The position numbers and the translations under genes were made by a program. The notes beneath the pieces are model-generated. The model ran no database searches. It was given only the letters and a program-made list of their open reading frames with translations, and was not told the DNA's origin. A stretch of 64,000 nt of DNA from Pseudonocardia sp. MH-G8 (GTDB lineage Bacteria; Actinomycetota; Actinomycetes; Mycobacteriales; Pseudonocardiaceae), in the NCBI RefSeq assembly GCF_002262885.1, contig NZ_NKYF01000024.1:1-64000 (forward strand), read 5' to 3'. Below are positions 51,788 to 60,693 of this stretch, one piece after another (positions within the stretch are counted from its first letter, which is position 1; each line of letters opens with the position of its first letter).

Positions 51788-52647
51788 GCGCGAACCTCCT
51801 CGGGGGACGCCACGGTGGCGCCGACGGACAGCCGACCTCGCAGGTGCGAGGCCAGCGCGGAGACGAAGAACAGGGAGACCGCGGCCGCGGCGATGGTCGC
51901 GCCCGCGGCCGTGCCGGCGTGCCAGGAGACGACGAGCCCCAGCACGGTGGAGGCGCAACCGACCAGCGCGGCGCCGAGCATGATCGTGGCGACGCGGCGG
52001 GCCCACAGGAGCGCGGCGGCCGGCGGGGCGATGAGCAGACCGAAGACCAGCAGCGTGCCGACCACCCGGAACGACGCCACGATCGCCAGCGTCACCAGGG
52101 CGAGCAGCACGCCGTGCGCGACGCCCGGCGCCAGCCCGAGGGTGCGGGCCTTGCGCGCGTCGAACGCCAGCGCGAGGAACGCGCGGTGGCCGAGCAGGGA
52201 GACGACCGCGGCGACGGCGAGCGCGGCGCCGAGTTGCCACAGGTCCGCAGGCCCGACCGCGAGGACGTCGCCGAACAGGAACCCGGTGAGGTCCACGGCG
52301 AACGAGTCGGAGTGCGAGACGATGATCACTCCGACCGAGAGCATGCCGACGAACAGCAGGCCGATCGCGGTGTCGCGGGAGACGCGGCGGGAGCGGCCGA
52401 CCAGCGCGACGCCTGCCACCATCACGCCCGCGCTCAGCGCGGCGCCCAGCAGGACGCTCTGCCCGGTCAGCGACGCGAGCGCCACCCCGGGCAGGAGCCC
52501 GTGCGACACCGCCTCGCCCAGGAACGCCATCCCGCGCAGGACGACCCAGGTGCCGACGAGCGCGCACACGAGGGACACGAGGACCCCGGCCACCAACGCC
52601 CGCCGGACGAACGACACCTCGAACGGGACGAGCAGCCACTCCAGCAC
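51784..52647 (-). CDS. aztB: AztB zinc ABC transporter permease
   Basis: A 287-residue permease of the ABC-3 (ZnuB/AztB) family with eight or nine membrane helices. The family opening FVRRALVAGVLVSLVCALVG leads to GTWVVLRGMAFLGEAVSHGLLPGVA, and VVGTLLVFGLLIAPPAAA is also present. It forms the zinc channel as a homodimer. It is first in the operon aztB-aztD2-aztC-aztD1 and divergent from aztA, 47 bp away. GTG start. Confidence 0.92.
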   Translation of the reverse strand: MLEWLLVPFEVSFVRRALVAGVLVSLVCALVGTWVVLRGMAFLGEAVSHGLLPGVALASLTGQSVLLGAALSAGVMVAGVALVGRSRRVSRDTAIGLLFVGMLSVGVIIVSHSDSFAVDLTGFLFGDVLAVGPADLWQLGAALAVAAVVSLLGHRAFLALAFDARKARTLGLAPGVAHGVLLALVTLAIVASFRVVGTLLVFGLLIAPPAAALLWARRVATIMLGAALVGCASTVLGLVVSWHAGTAAGATIAAAAVSLFFVSALASHLRGRLSVGATVASPEEVRA

Positions 52648-52694
52648 GCCGGGTACCTTAACGACATCGATTTCCGTTATCGAGAGGCTGTGAG
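52648..52694. promoter_or_regulatory. Divergent azt promoter region, candidate Zur site
   Basis: Between aztB and aztA lies an AT-richer patch, TTAACGACATCGATTTCCGT followed by TATCG, with TAACG and CGTTA arms. Zur repressors of actinobacteria bind AT-rich imperfect palindromes here in similar operons, but the match to a consensus is weak. The site is proposed on position. Confidence 0.35.
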
Positions 52695-53402
52695 ATGAGC
52701 GACGGCGAGATGAACGACGGCGAGATGAGCGACGACGAGATCCACGACGCGATCCGGGTCCGCGACCTCGTCGCCGGGCACGGCGACCCCGCCCTGCACG
52801 GGATCCGCACGGCGATCCCCCGGGCCGTCATCACCGCCGTCCTCGGCCCCAACGGCGCGGGCAAGTCGACACTGCTGGACGTGCTGGCCGGCGTGCTCAC
52901 CCCGGTCGCGGGCGTGGTGGAACGGCTCGGGAACGCCCGCCCTGCCTACGTCGTGCAGCGCAGCACGGCCCCCGAGACGCTGCCGATCACCGCGCGGGCC
53001 ACCGTCACGATGGGCCGCTGGGCCACCCGCGGGCCGTGGCGGCGGCTCACCGCGCGCGACCGCGGCGTCGTGGCGGACTGCCTGGAGCGCCTCGGCGTCA
53101 CCGACCTCGCCGACCGCCCGCTCGGCGCCCTGTCCGGCGGGCAGCGCCAGCGGGTGCTGGTCGCGCAGGGGCTGGCCCAGGAGTCGGACCTGCTGCTGCT
53201 CGACGAGCCCGCCGCCGGCCTCGACGCGCAGGCCCGCGTCCGGATCGACGAGGCACTCCGGCAGGCGGCCGCCGACGGCGTCACCGTCGTCCGCGTGACC
53301 CACGACCCGGACGTCGCGGCCGGGGCCGACCACTGCCTGCTGCTGCGCGACGGCCGGCTGGTGGGCGAGGGACCTCCGGCGCAGGTGCTCCCGGCCGCGT
53401 GA
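52695..53402 (+). CDS. aztA: AztA zinc ABC transporter ATP-binding protein
   Basis: A 235-residue ABC ATPase: Walker A GPNGAGKST (51-59), Q-loop VVQRSTAPETLP, signature LSGGQRQR, Walker B LLLLDEPAAGLD and H-loop VTHDPDV. It energises AztB. The first 15 residues are three copies of a pentapeptide (MSDGE, MNDGE, MSDDE) encoded by a 15-bp repeat. Each repeat offers an in-frame ATG, so the exact start (52695, 52710 or 52725) is uncertain. It is divergent from the rest of the azt genes. Confidence 0.92.
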   Translation: MSDGEMNDGEMSDDEIHDAIRVRDLVAGHGDPALHGIRTAIPRAVITAVLGPNGAGKSTLLDVLAGVLTPVAGVVERLGNARPAYVVQRSTAPETLPITARATVTMGRWATRGPWRRLTARDRGVVADCLERLGVTDLADRPLGALSGGQRQRVLVAQGLAQESDLLLLDEPAAGLDAQARVRIDEALRQAAADGVTVVRVTHDPDVAAGADHCLLLRDGRLVGEGPPAQVLPAA

Positions 53403-53436
53403 TCCGATACTCGCGGACCGCAGCGAAGGGACACCC

Positions 53437-54444
53437 ATGTCGTCGGCTTTCTGGATCGGCACCTACACCGGCGCGGCCGGGAACGGGCGCGGCATCTACC
53501 GCGCGGACCGCTCCCCCGACGGCGTCCTCGAGGCCCCCGTGCTCGCCGTCGAGGTGGACAGCCCCTCCTACCTGGCGGCGCGCGGCAGCGCGCTGTACGC
53601 GGTGAGCGAGCAGGACCCCGGCGCCGTGCTCGCCTTCGACGCCGCCGGAGGCCGGTTGCGCCCGACCGGCTCCGCGGCCGTCGCCGCCGCGCCGTGCCAC
53701 CTCGCGGCGGGCGAGGGCGTCGTCGTGGCTGCGAGCTACGGCACGGGCGAGGTCAGCGCCCACCCGCTGACCGACGGCAGGCTCGACGGGCCCGTCTCCA
53801 CGGTGCCCGGGCACGGCAGCGGGCCGCGATCGGACCGCCAGGAGGGGCCGCACGCCCACGCGGTGGCGTTCGCCCCCGACGCCACCGTGCTCAGCACGGA
53901 CCTCGGCGCCGACCTGCTGCGCGCCCACCGCGTCGAGGGCGGGAATCTCCGCCCCGTCGCCGACATCCCGCTGCCCGCCGGCTGCGGCCCGCGGCACATG
54001 GTGATCCACCCCGACGGCACGGTGTTCGTCCTGACCGAGCTCGGGCGCACCGTAATCGCACTGACGCCGGGCGCCGGGTACGCCGACCTGCGGATCCGCG
54101 CCGAGACGCCGGTGACCGTGGCCGCCACGGACGACGGCTCCTCGGGCGCGGCCATCCGGCTCGGTGCCGGCGGGCGTTTCGTCTACACCTCCACCCGCGG
54201 CGCCGACGTGATCACCACGCACGAGGTCACCGACGTGGGCCTGCGCCCGGTGGTCGACACCCCCTGCGGCGGGACCTGGCCCCGCGACATCTGGGTGGAC
54301 GGCGGGTGGCTGCACGTCGCGAACGAGCGGTCCGACGAGATCAGCACGTTCCGGCTCGACCCGGCCACCGGCGTGCCGGAGCTCGTGGGGTCGCAGGTCG
54401 TTCCGTCCCCGGTGTGCGTCGTGGCGGCCGCCGATCGGGCGTGA
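53437..54444 (+). CDS. 6-phosphogluconolactonase-type beta-propeller lactonase
   Basis: A 335-residue seven-bladed propeller of the YbhE/Pgl-like lactonase family: WIGTYTGAAGNGRGIYRADR, SPSYLAARGSALYAVSE, a central GPHAHAVAFAPD and the later CGPRHMVIHPDG with the conserved Arg/His of the active face. FVYTSTRGADVITTHE and LHVANERSDEISTFRLD follow. It opens 6-phosphogluconolactone or a similar sugar lactone. No signal peptide. It follows aztA by 34 bp and is probably unrelated to zinc. Confidence 0.9.
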   Translation: MSSAFWIGTYTGAAGNGRGIYRADRSPDGVLEAPVLAVEVDSPSYLAARGSALYAVSEQDPGAVLAFDAAGGRLRPTGSAAVAAAPCHLAAGEGVVVAASYGTGEVSAHPLTDGRLDGPVSTVPGHGSGPRSDRQEGPHAHAVAFAPDATVLSTDLGADLLRAHRVEGGNLRPVADIPLPAGCGPRHMVIHPDGTVFVLTELGRTVIALTPGAGYADLRIRAETPVTVAATDDGSSGAAIRLGAGGRFVYTSTRGADVITTHEVTDVGLRPVVDTPCGGTWPRDIWVDGGWLHVANERSDEISTFRLDPATGVPELVGSQVVPSPVCVVAAADRA

Positions 54445-54459
54445 CCAGTCGTGGGGCGC

Positions 54460-55947
54460 TCACCCATCGCAGAACGTGTCCTGGTCAGGGCGGTGGCCGG
54501 TCAGGAGGAAGGTGGTCACGTGGCGGTCGCCGCAGGCGTTGCCGGTCCTCGCGTAGGAACCGTGGCCGGTGGCGTCGACGGTGATCATCCGTGCCCGGTC
54601 ACCGAGGGCCTCGCGCATCCGGAGGGCTCCGGAGTGCGGGGTGGCGGGGTCGCGCAGGTTCTGCACCAGCAGCACGTTGGACGGGCCCCGTGAGGTGATC
54701 TCCACGGGCGGTTCGGCCGGCCCGCCGTTCCAGAACGCGCAGGCCGTGACGTTCACCGGCATGCCCGCGGTCAACGGGTGGCGCTCCCGGCTCGTGGCGA
54801 CGCTGCGGGCGTAGTGGTCGATGTCGGTGGGCCAGGCGACGTCGTTGCAGATGGTCGCCGCGATCACGGCCGCCGAGTTCTGCACCACCTCGTCGGGCGC
54901 GGTCTTCGCCGCGGGGAGCGCGGTGCCGTCCAGGGCTGCGCGCATCAGCTCGGCCAACGCCGGGTATCGGTCGGGCGCGTAGAGGGCGTCCAACAGCGTC
55001 TGCCGCAGCACGTTGCCCGACAGCTGCGGCGGGTTGGCGCCCGGCCACGGGACGGGCTCGCGGTCCAGGCGGGCGGCGAGATCCAGGAACAGCGGCCGCA
55101 CCTGCTCGGGAGCGTCGGCCAGATGCTGCGGGTTGGTCGGGTCGGCCGCCCACCGCGCGAAGCTGGGAAAGGCGTCCTCGACCCCGACCGCGTAATTCGC
55201 CAGCCAGCCGCGGGCCACCCGCGTCGGGTCCGGGTCGTCCACGCTGTCGAGCACCACGCGGTCGGTGCGTTCGGGGAACAGCTGGGCGTAGACGGCGCCG
55301 GCGTAGGTTCCGTACGACACGCCCCACAGCGAGATCCGGGCCTCCCCCAGCGCTCGCCGGATGTGGTCGATGTCGCGGGCCTCGTTCGCCGTGCTGATCT
55401 CGTCGAGCAGCGGGCCACCGTGGGCTGCGCAGGCGTCGGCCAGGCGTTGCGCGGTCGCCGCGTTCTCCGCGATCTCCCCGTCGGCGCCGGGCCAGGAGCG
55501 CAGCTTCACCAGGGACAGGTCCTCGCCGGCCAGGTCGCAGCTGATCGGGGAGGACTTCGCGACCCCGCGCGGGTCGAAGCTGACCAGGTCGTAGGCGTCC
55601 AGCACCTCCGGGGGAAGGCTGCGGGCGGCGGTGGTCGGGTCGGACAGCCCCGGCTCCCCCGGCCCTCCGGGCACCAGCAGCAGCGTGCCGCGGCGCGTCG
55701 CGGGGTCAGCGGCGGGGATGCGGGAGATCACGAGGTCGATGCGCTCGCCACGAGGATCGTCGTGGTCCAGTGGCACCTCCAGCGTGGCGCACTCCTGCCG
55801 CGGGTCGAGCCCCGCGCCCACGCACGCGCTCCACGACGGAGCGGCCGGCGCGTGGCCGACGGGGTCCGCCGCTGCGCGCAGCGGCACTGCGGCGAGGAGA
55901 ACGGCGGTGGTGGCGGCCAGCAGCGCACCTGTGCGCTTCGTCGTCAT
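54460..55947 (-). CDS. Secreted alpha/beta-hydrolase peptidase (TAP-like)
   Basis: A 495-residue exported hydrolase of the tripeptidyl-aminopeptidase type. The signal peptide (ALLAATTAVLLAAVPLRAAA) is cleaved near residue 27. Then come LLLVPGGPGEPGLS (oxyanion region), FDPRGVAKSS, the nucleophile GVSYGTYAG (about 223), a helical cap, and a TAP C-terminal domain with Asp in NLRDPATPHSGA and His in DATGHGSYAR. Four cysteines probably form two disulfides. It releases short peptides or amino acids outside the cell. It is convergent with the lactonase gene, 15 bp away. Confidence 0.9.
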   Translation of the reverse strand: MTTKRTGALLAATTAVLLAAVPLRAAADPVGHAPAAPSWSACVGAGLDPRQECATLEVPLDHDDPRGERIDLVISRIPAADPATRRGTLLLVPGGPGEPGLSDPTTAARSLPPEVLDAYDLVSFDPRGVAKSSPISCDLAGEDLSLVKLRSWPGADGEIAENAATAQRLADACAAHGGPLLDEISTANEARDIDHIRRALGEARISLWGVSYGTYAGAVYAQLFPERTDRVVLDSVDDPDPTRVARGWLANYAVGVEDAFPSFARWAADPTNPQHLADAPEQVRPLFLDLAARLDREPVPWPGANPPQLSGNVLRQTLLDALYAPDRYPALAELMRAALDGTALPAAKTAPDEVVQNSAAVIAATICNDVAWPTDIDHYARSVATSRERHPLTAGMPVNVTACAFWNGGPAEPPVEITSRGPSNVLLVQNLRDPATPHSGALRMREALGDRARMITVDATGHGSYARTGNACGDRHVTTFLLTGHRPDQDTFCDG

Positions 55948-56036
55948 GCCGTCGAGCGTGACGGGGCGCGAGCGGCGAACCCACCCGGCAGACCCGCCGA
56001 CCGACCAGGGGGGCTGGCCCCACCTCGCGCGGCCGG

Positions 56037-56825
56037 TCAGCCGCGCTTGCGCGCGAGGAACCGCTGCATGCGTTCCTGCGGCTCGCCGGTCTCGAACGCC
56101 GCACCGAACTCGGCGACGCTCGCCTCGACCGCCTCGCAGAGGCCCTGCTCCTCCCACTCCCGCAGCAGGCGCTTCTGCTGCCGCACGACCAAGGGCCCGA
56201 AGCCGGCGAGGCGTTCCGCGGCCCGCCGCACGGCGTCGTCGAGCTGATCGGCCTCGACGACCTGGTCTACGAGACCCCAGTCGAGCGCTGTGCGGGCGTC
56301 GACGGTCTCGCCGGTGAGGATCAACCGGCGGGCGCGGGCCGCGCCGACCAGCCGCGGCAGCAGGGCGGCGTGGATCACCGACGGGATGCCGACCTCGATC
56401 TCCGGCATCGCGAAGCGGCCCTCGGTGCTACTGATCCGCAGGTCGCAGGCCATCGCGAGCTCGAGCGCGCCGCCGAGGCACCAGCCGGGGATACGTGCGA
56501 GGACCGGCACCGGGAAGGTCCGGACCGTCTCGCAGAGACGCGCGAGGCGTCGGATGAACGCGCGCGCCGAGCCGGGCTCGAGGCGCGCCATCTCGTGGAC
56601 GTCGGCGCCCGCGCTGAACGCCCGGTCCCCGCTGCCGCGCAGCACCAGCACCCGCAGCTCGGGACGGGCGGCCAGGTCGTCGAGCAGGCCCGTGAGGCGC
56701 TCGACGACCGGCGTGGCCAGGATGTTCAACCCCTTCGCGTCCCGGAACGTCAACGTCGCGACGCCGGCTCCGTCGACGTCGACCTCTACGTGGCGGGATG
56801 CACCACCCCGGTGGTCGTCGGTCAT
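56037..56825 (-). CDS. Enoyl-CoA hydratase/isomerase family protein
   Basis: A 262-residue crotonase-fold protein: the first oxyanion segment AFSAGADVHEM (about 70), the second PGWCLGGALELAMACDLRI (about 115), and the Glu-bearing region FAMPEIEVGIPSVIHAALLP. One Glu of the hydratase pair lies near SVIHA-type isomerase sequence, so isomerase or another crotonase reaction is as likely as hydration. It stands alone on the minus strand between the peptidase and the deacetylase genes. Confidence 0.88.
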   Translation of the reverse strand: MTDDHRGGASRHVEVDVDGAGVATLTFRDAKGLNILATPVVERLTGLLDDLAARPELRVLVLRGSGDRAFSAGADVHEMARLEPGSARAFIRRLARLCETVRTFPVPVLARIPGWCLGGALELAMACDLRISSTEGRFAMPEIEVGIPSVIHAALLPRLVGAARARRLILTGETVDARTALDWGLVDQVVEADQLDDAVRRAAERLAGFGPLVVRQQKRLLREWEEQGLCEAVEASVAEFGAAFETGEPQERMQRFLARKRG

Positions 56826-56982
56826 GCCGATGCTCCTTCCGCTGTTCCGTCGAGCATGATCCTCGCCCCGTCACGGACCCGGCCGGGATTGCGAAGCCGT
56901 TCCCTGACCCACCGGCGCGTCGAGCGCCCTCGCGTCACCCGATCGGGTAGATCTCGTCCCCGGCCGAGCGTGCGGAGGCGGG

Positions 56983-57747
56983 ATGCGAGCACTGACGCGA
57001 TTCGAGATCCGCGCCTGCGCGCTCGCCCTGCTCGCGCACGGCCTCATCACCCCGCTCGTCCCGCAGCAGTCGGCGGTCCTACAGCCCGTGGCGGCCTCCG
57101 GCGTGGGGATCGCGGTGGACGCCGGCGCGGCGACCGGCTCGCTGATCGCACCCCCATCCGTCCCCGCGGTCGTCACCGGGGTGGAGGACGCTTCGCCGAT
57201 TGCCCGGACCGTCGCCCTCACGTTCGACGACGGTCCGGACCCCCGTTGGACGCCCCAGGTGCTGGACCTGCTGACCCGCCACCACGCCGTGGCCACCTTC
57301 TGCATCGTCGGCGAGAACGCGATGCGCCATCCGGAGCTGGTCCGGGCGATCGTCGATGCCGGGATGCAGCTGTGCGACCACAGCCATCGGCATGAGATCG
57401 ACCCGTCGAGGCCCGGAGCGGGAATGGCCCACGACGAACTCGCGGAACTCGCCGGAACCGATGTGCCCTGGTTCCGGGCGCCCGGAGGCGTGTGGTCCGC
57501 AGGTGTACAACAGGCGGCGGGCACACACGGCATGCGTCCGCTCGGCTGGAGCGTCGACTCCCGGGACTGGACCAGACCCGGGGTCGACGCGATCGTCGAG
57601 CAGGTGCAGCAGCAGATGAGCCCTGGCGCGGTGGCGCTCCTGCACGACGGCGGCGGGCCCCGCGACCAGACGGTCGCGGCGCTGGCGCAACTCCTGCCTT
57701 GGCTCGCGTCACGGTGCTACGTGACCACGTTCCCGGACGGCGGCTAG
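56983..57747 (+). CDS. Polysaccharide deacetylase (NodB domain), exported
   Basis: A 254-residue carbohydrate esterase 4 protein. A signal-like hydrophobic start (ACALALLAHGLITPLVP) is followed by a low-complexity linker. The NodB domain begins VALTFDDGPDP (Asp-Asp pair near 82), with HSHRHEID giving the metal histidines. WFRAPGGVWS, WSVDSRDWTR and ALLHDGGG complete the five motifs. It removes acetyl groups from peptidoglycan or another wall polysaccharide. The ATG has GGAGG 7 bases upstream. Confidence 0.92.
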   Translation: MRALTRFEIRACALALLAHGLITPLVPQQSAVLQPVAASGVGIAVDAGAATGSLIAPPSVPAVVTGVEDASPIARTVALTFDDGPDPRWTPQVLDLLTRHHAVATFCIVGENAMRHPELVRAIVDAGMQLCDHSHRHEIDPSRPGAGMAHDELAELAGTDVPWFRAPGGVWSAGVQQAAGTHGMRPLGWSVDSRDWTRPGVDAIVEQVQQQMSPGAVALLHDGGGPRDQTVAALAQLLPWLASRCYVTTFPDGG

Positions 57748-57753
57748 AACCCC

Positions 57754-58821
57754 TCAGGGCGCCGCGCGGCCGAACGGGAGCGTTGCGTCGTCCACCGCGG
57801 CGGGTGCGACGAACGCCGCGCCCCCTACGCCGGCGGTGCTCTCCCGCACCACCAGCTCGAACCCGGCGGGGATCTCGCGGGGCTCGGAGCTGCATCCCTG
57901 CTGCGCCGCGAGCGAGGCGACGGCGGCCCGGGCCACCGCCGCGCGATCCGGGGAGATCGAGGTCAGGGTCGGGGTGGACGCCCGCCCGTAGGGGATGTCG
58001 TCGAAGCCGACCACGGCCACGTCCTCGGGCACGCGCAGCCCGTGCAGGTGCAGGGAGCGGATGGCGCCCAGCGCCACCCAGTCGGTGACGCAGAAGACGG
58101 CGTCCGGACGCGGCACCGACCGTGCCAGCAGGGCGTTCATGGCGGCCTCGCCCGCTTCGCCGAGGTTGCGCGGGACGGGCTCGACGAGGAGGGGATCCAC
58201 TTCGAGACCGCGCTCCGCCAGGGCCGCGGCGTAGCCGTCGAAACGCCGGTTCGTCGTCGCCACGCCCTCGGGGCCGATCATCGCGACGCGCCGGCGGCCG
58301 AGGTCGAGCAGGTGCGACACCGCGAGCTTCCCGGCCGCCACGTTGTCCACGACGATGTGGTCGGCCAGGCCGCCGGTGGCGCGCTCGCCCAGCAGCACGA
58401 GCGGCGTCCGGTCGCTGCGCTGCCCGATCTCCTCGGCCGTGACGCCCTCCGGGCTGAACACCAGCCCGTCGACGCGCTGCGCGAACCGGCCCGACAGGAC
58501 GGCCCGCTCCTTCTCGGCGTCGCCACGGGTCTGCTGGATCAGCACGACCCAGCCCTGCTCCTCGGCCGCCTCGAGCACGTGCATCGACAGCGAGGCGAAG
58601 TAGGGCATGTCCAGCTGCGGCACGACCAGGGCGATCATCCCGGCGCGGCCGCGGGCGAGGTTGCGCGCCGAGAGGTTGGGCCGGTAGCCCACCTCCTCGA
58701 TCGCCGCGAGGACCTTGGTCCGCATCGCCTCCGAGACGTGGACGTACCCGTTGATGACGTTGGAGACCGTCTTCATCGAGACGCCGGCCCGGTCGGCGAC
58801 GTCCTGCAGGCGCGGCTTCAT
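57754..58821 (-). CDS. LacI-family transcriptional regulator
   Basis: A 355-residue LacI regulator: headpiece RLQDVADRAGVSMKTVSNVI and NGYVHVSEAMRTKVLAAIEE, hinge region NLSARNLARGR, then a two-lobed sugar-binding domain (DGLVFSPEGVTAEEIGQRSD, AVVGFDDIPYGRASTPTLTS). It is the last gene of the sulfatase-ABC operon (49 bp after the permease), and the perfect palindrome before the operon is its likely operator. It should sense the imported sugar or its breakdown product. Confidence 0.93.
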   Translation of the reverse strand: MKPRLQDVADRAGVSMKTVSNVINGYVHVSEAMRTKVLAAIEEVGYRPNLSARNLARGRAGMIALVVPQLDMPYFASLSMHVLEAAEEQGWVVLIQQTRGDAEKERAVLSGRFAQRVDGLVFSPEGVTAEEIGQRSDRTPLVLLGERATGGLADHIVVDNVAAGKLAVSHLLDLGRRRVAMIGPEGVATTNRRFDGYAAALAERGLEVDPLLVEPVPRNLGEAGEAAMNALLARSVPRPDAVFCVTDWVALGAIRSLHLHGLRVPEDVAVVGFDDIPYGRASTPTLTSISPDRAAVARAAVASLAAQQGCSSEPREIPAGFELVVRESTAGVGGAAFVAPAAVDDATLPFGRAAP

Positions 58822-58870
58822 CGGGGCGGCGCACCGCGAGCGAGCATGGCGCCCAGGATAGGGGCGCCCG

Positions 58871-59764
58871 TCACTTCAGACCCGTGTGCGCCATCCCGGC
58901 CACGATCTTGCGCTGGAAGGAGACGAAGACGATGACGACCGGGACGAGGGTGACCACGCTCATCGCGAACATCTGGCCCCATTCCGACTCGCCCGAGGCG
59001 TCCAGGAACGAGCGCAGCGCCAGCGGCACCGTCAGGTTCTCCGGGCTGGACAGGTAGATGAGCTGGCTGAAGAAGTCGTTGTAGGTCCAGATGAACGAGA
59101 AGATCGCGGTGGTGACCAGTGCGGGCTTCAGCAGCGGCAGCACGATGCGCAGGTAGATCTGGAACGGGCCGCAGCCGTCGATGCGTGCCGCCTCGTACAG
59201 CTCCCGGGGCAGCCCGCGGATGAACTGCACCATCAGGAACACGAAGAACGCGTCGGTGGCGAGGAACTTCGGCACCACCAGCGGCAGGAACGTGTCGATC
59301 CACCCGAGGTCGCGGAAGATCGCGTACTGCGCGATGAGGGTGACGTGGTGCGGCAGCATGATCGTGGCGAGCATCAGCGCGAAGAACGGCCCGCTCCCGA
59401 TGAAGCGCATCCGGGCGAACGCGTACGCCGCCAGCGAGCAGGACACGAGGTTGCCGATCACCACGCCGGCGCACACGAGCAGCGAGTTCAGCAGGTAGAC
59501 CCAGAACGGCAGGCCCGGCCCGTCCCAGCCGTCGACGTAGTTGGCCACCGAGGGCGCCACGGGCACCAGCGACGAGGACGTGAAGATCTCGGCCTGCGAC
59601 TTGAACGAGCTCGCGAGCATCCAGAGCACCGGGTAGAGCATCACGAGCGCGCCCAGCACGAGCCCGGCGTGGGCGAGCAGCCGGCCGCGACGCCGGCGGG
59701 GCGCCTTGCCGGGCGGCGCGGGCGCCGGCGGCTCCGTGGTCCGGACCTGCAGGATCGAGGTCAT
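58871..59764 (-). CDS. Carbohydrate ABC transporter permease (MalG-type)
   Basis: A 297-residue permease with six membrane helices and the EAA loop EAARIDGCGPFQIYLRIVLP. Its N-terminal helix VLGALVMLYPVLWMLASSFK is the MalG/UgpE type. It pairs with the following MalF-type permease. The ATG overlaps the stop of that gene (TGATG, 59766-59762). The ATPase is not encoded here and is probably a shared MsiK-type protein elsewhere. Confidence 0.92.
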   Translation of the reverse strand: MTSILQVRTTEPPAPAPPGKAPRRRRGRLLAHAGLVLGALVMLYPVLWMLASSFKSQAEIFTSSSLVPVAPSVANYVDGWDGPGLPFWVYLLNSLLVCAGVVIGNLVSCSLAAYAFARMRFIGSGPFFALMLATIMLPHHVTLIAQYAIFRDLGWIDTFLPLVVPKFLATDAFFVFLMVQFIRGLPRELYEAARIDGCGPFQIYLRIVLPLLKPALVTTAIFSFIWTYNDFFSQLIYLSSPENLTVPLALRSFLDASGESEWGQMFAMSVVTLVPVVIVFVSFQRKIVAGMAHTGLK

Positions 59765-60693
59765 CAGCGCAGCCCTCCCGGCTCGTCCTCGGAGTACACC
59801 CAGTACCGGCGGAGCAGGAAGTTCAGGCCCGTCAGGACACCGATGATCAGCAGCAGGACCCAGGCCAGCGCCGCGGCGTAGCCCATCTCGAAACTGCCGA
59901 ACGCCCGCTGGTACAGGTAGAGCGTGTAGAACAGCGTGGAGTCCGACGGCCCGCCGCTGCCGCCGGAGACGATGAACGCCGGCGTGAACGCCTGGAACGC
60001 CCCGATCGTCTGCAGCACCAGGTTGAAGAAGATGATCGGGCTCAGCAGCGGCAGCGTGATCCGCACGAACCGCTGCACCGCGTTCGCCCCGTCGATCGTC
60101 GCCGCCTCGTAGACGTCGTCGGGGATCTGGCGCAGGCCGGCGAGGAAGATCACCATCGGCGCCCCGAACTGCCACACCCGCAGCACCACGAGCGTGAGCA
60201 GCGAGTACTCCGGGGTGGATATCCAGCCGGGGCCGTCGATGCCCACGATCGCGAGCACGTCGTTGACCAGGCCGTCCCGGCCGAAGATCTGGCGCCACAG
60301 GATCGCGACGGCCACGCTGCCGCCCAGCAGGCTGGGCAGGTAGTAGATGGCGCGGTAGGTGGCCAGCCCGCGCAGCCCCCGGTTGAGCACGACCGCCACG
60401 AGCAGCGCGAACACCAGCTCCAGCGGCACCGACAGCGCCACGTAGAGGAAGGTCACCCGCAGCGAGGCGTGGAACCGCTCGTCGGTCAGCAGCCGCGCGT
60501 AGTTGTCCACGCCGGCCCACTGCGGATCGCCGAGCAGGGAGTAGTCGGTGAACGAGTAGTACAGGGACAGGAGCATCGGCCCGAGCGTGATGCCGAGCAT
60601 CCCGACGATCCACGGGGCGAGGAACGCGTACGCGGGGAGGCTCTTGCGCAGCCGGGTGACCGTCGTGTCGCGGTGCACCGCGGGGGCGGTCAT
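59764..60693 (-). CDS. Carbohydrate ABC transporter permease (MalF-type)
   Basis: A 309-residue permease: AFLAPWIVGMLGITLGPMLL begins the first helix, and the EAA loop reads YEAATIDGANAVQRFVRITL. The overall length and opening are those of UgpA/MalF partners. The start ATG overlaps the stop of the binding-protein gene (ATGA, 60693-60690). It forms the channel with the MalG-type partner. Confidence 0.92.
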   Translation of the reverse strand: MTAPAVHRDTTVTRLRKSLPAYAFLAPWIVGMLGITLGPMLLSLYYSFTDYSLLGDPQWAGVDNYARLLTDERFHASLRVTFLYVALSVPLELVFALLVAVVLNRGLRGLATYRAIYYLPSLLGGSVAVAILWRQIFGRDGLVNDVLAIVGIDGPGWISTPEYSLLTLVVLRVWQFGAPMVIFLAGLRQIPDDVYEAATIDGANAVQRFVRITLPLLSPIIFFNLVLQTIGAFQAFTPAFIVSGGSGGPSDSTLFYTLYLYQRAFGSFEMGYAAALAWVLLLIIGVLTGLNFLLRRYWVYSEDEPGGLR

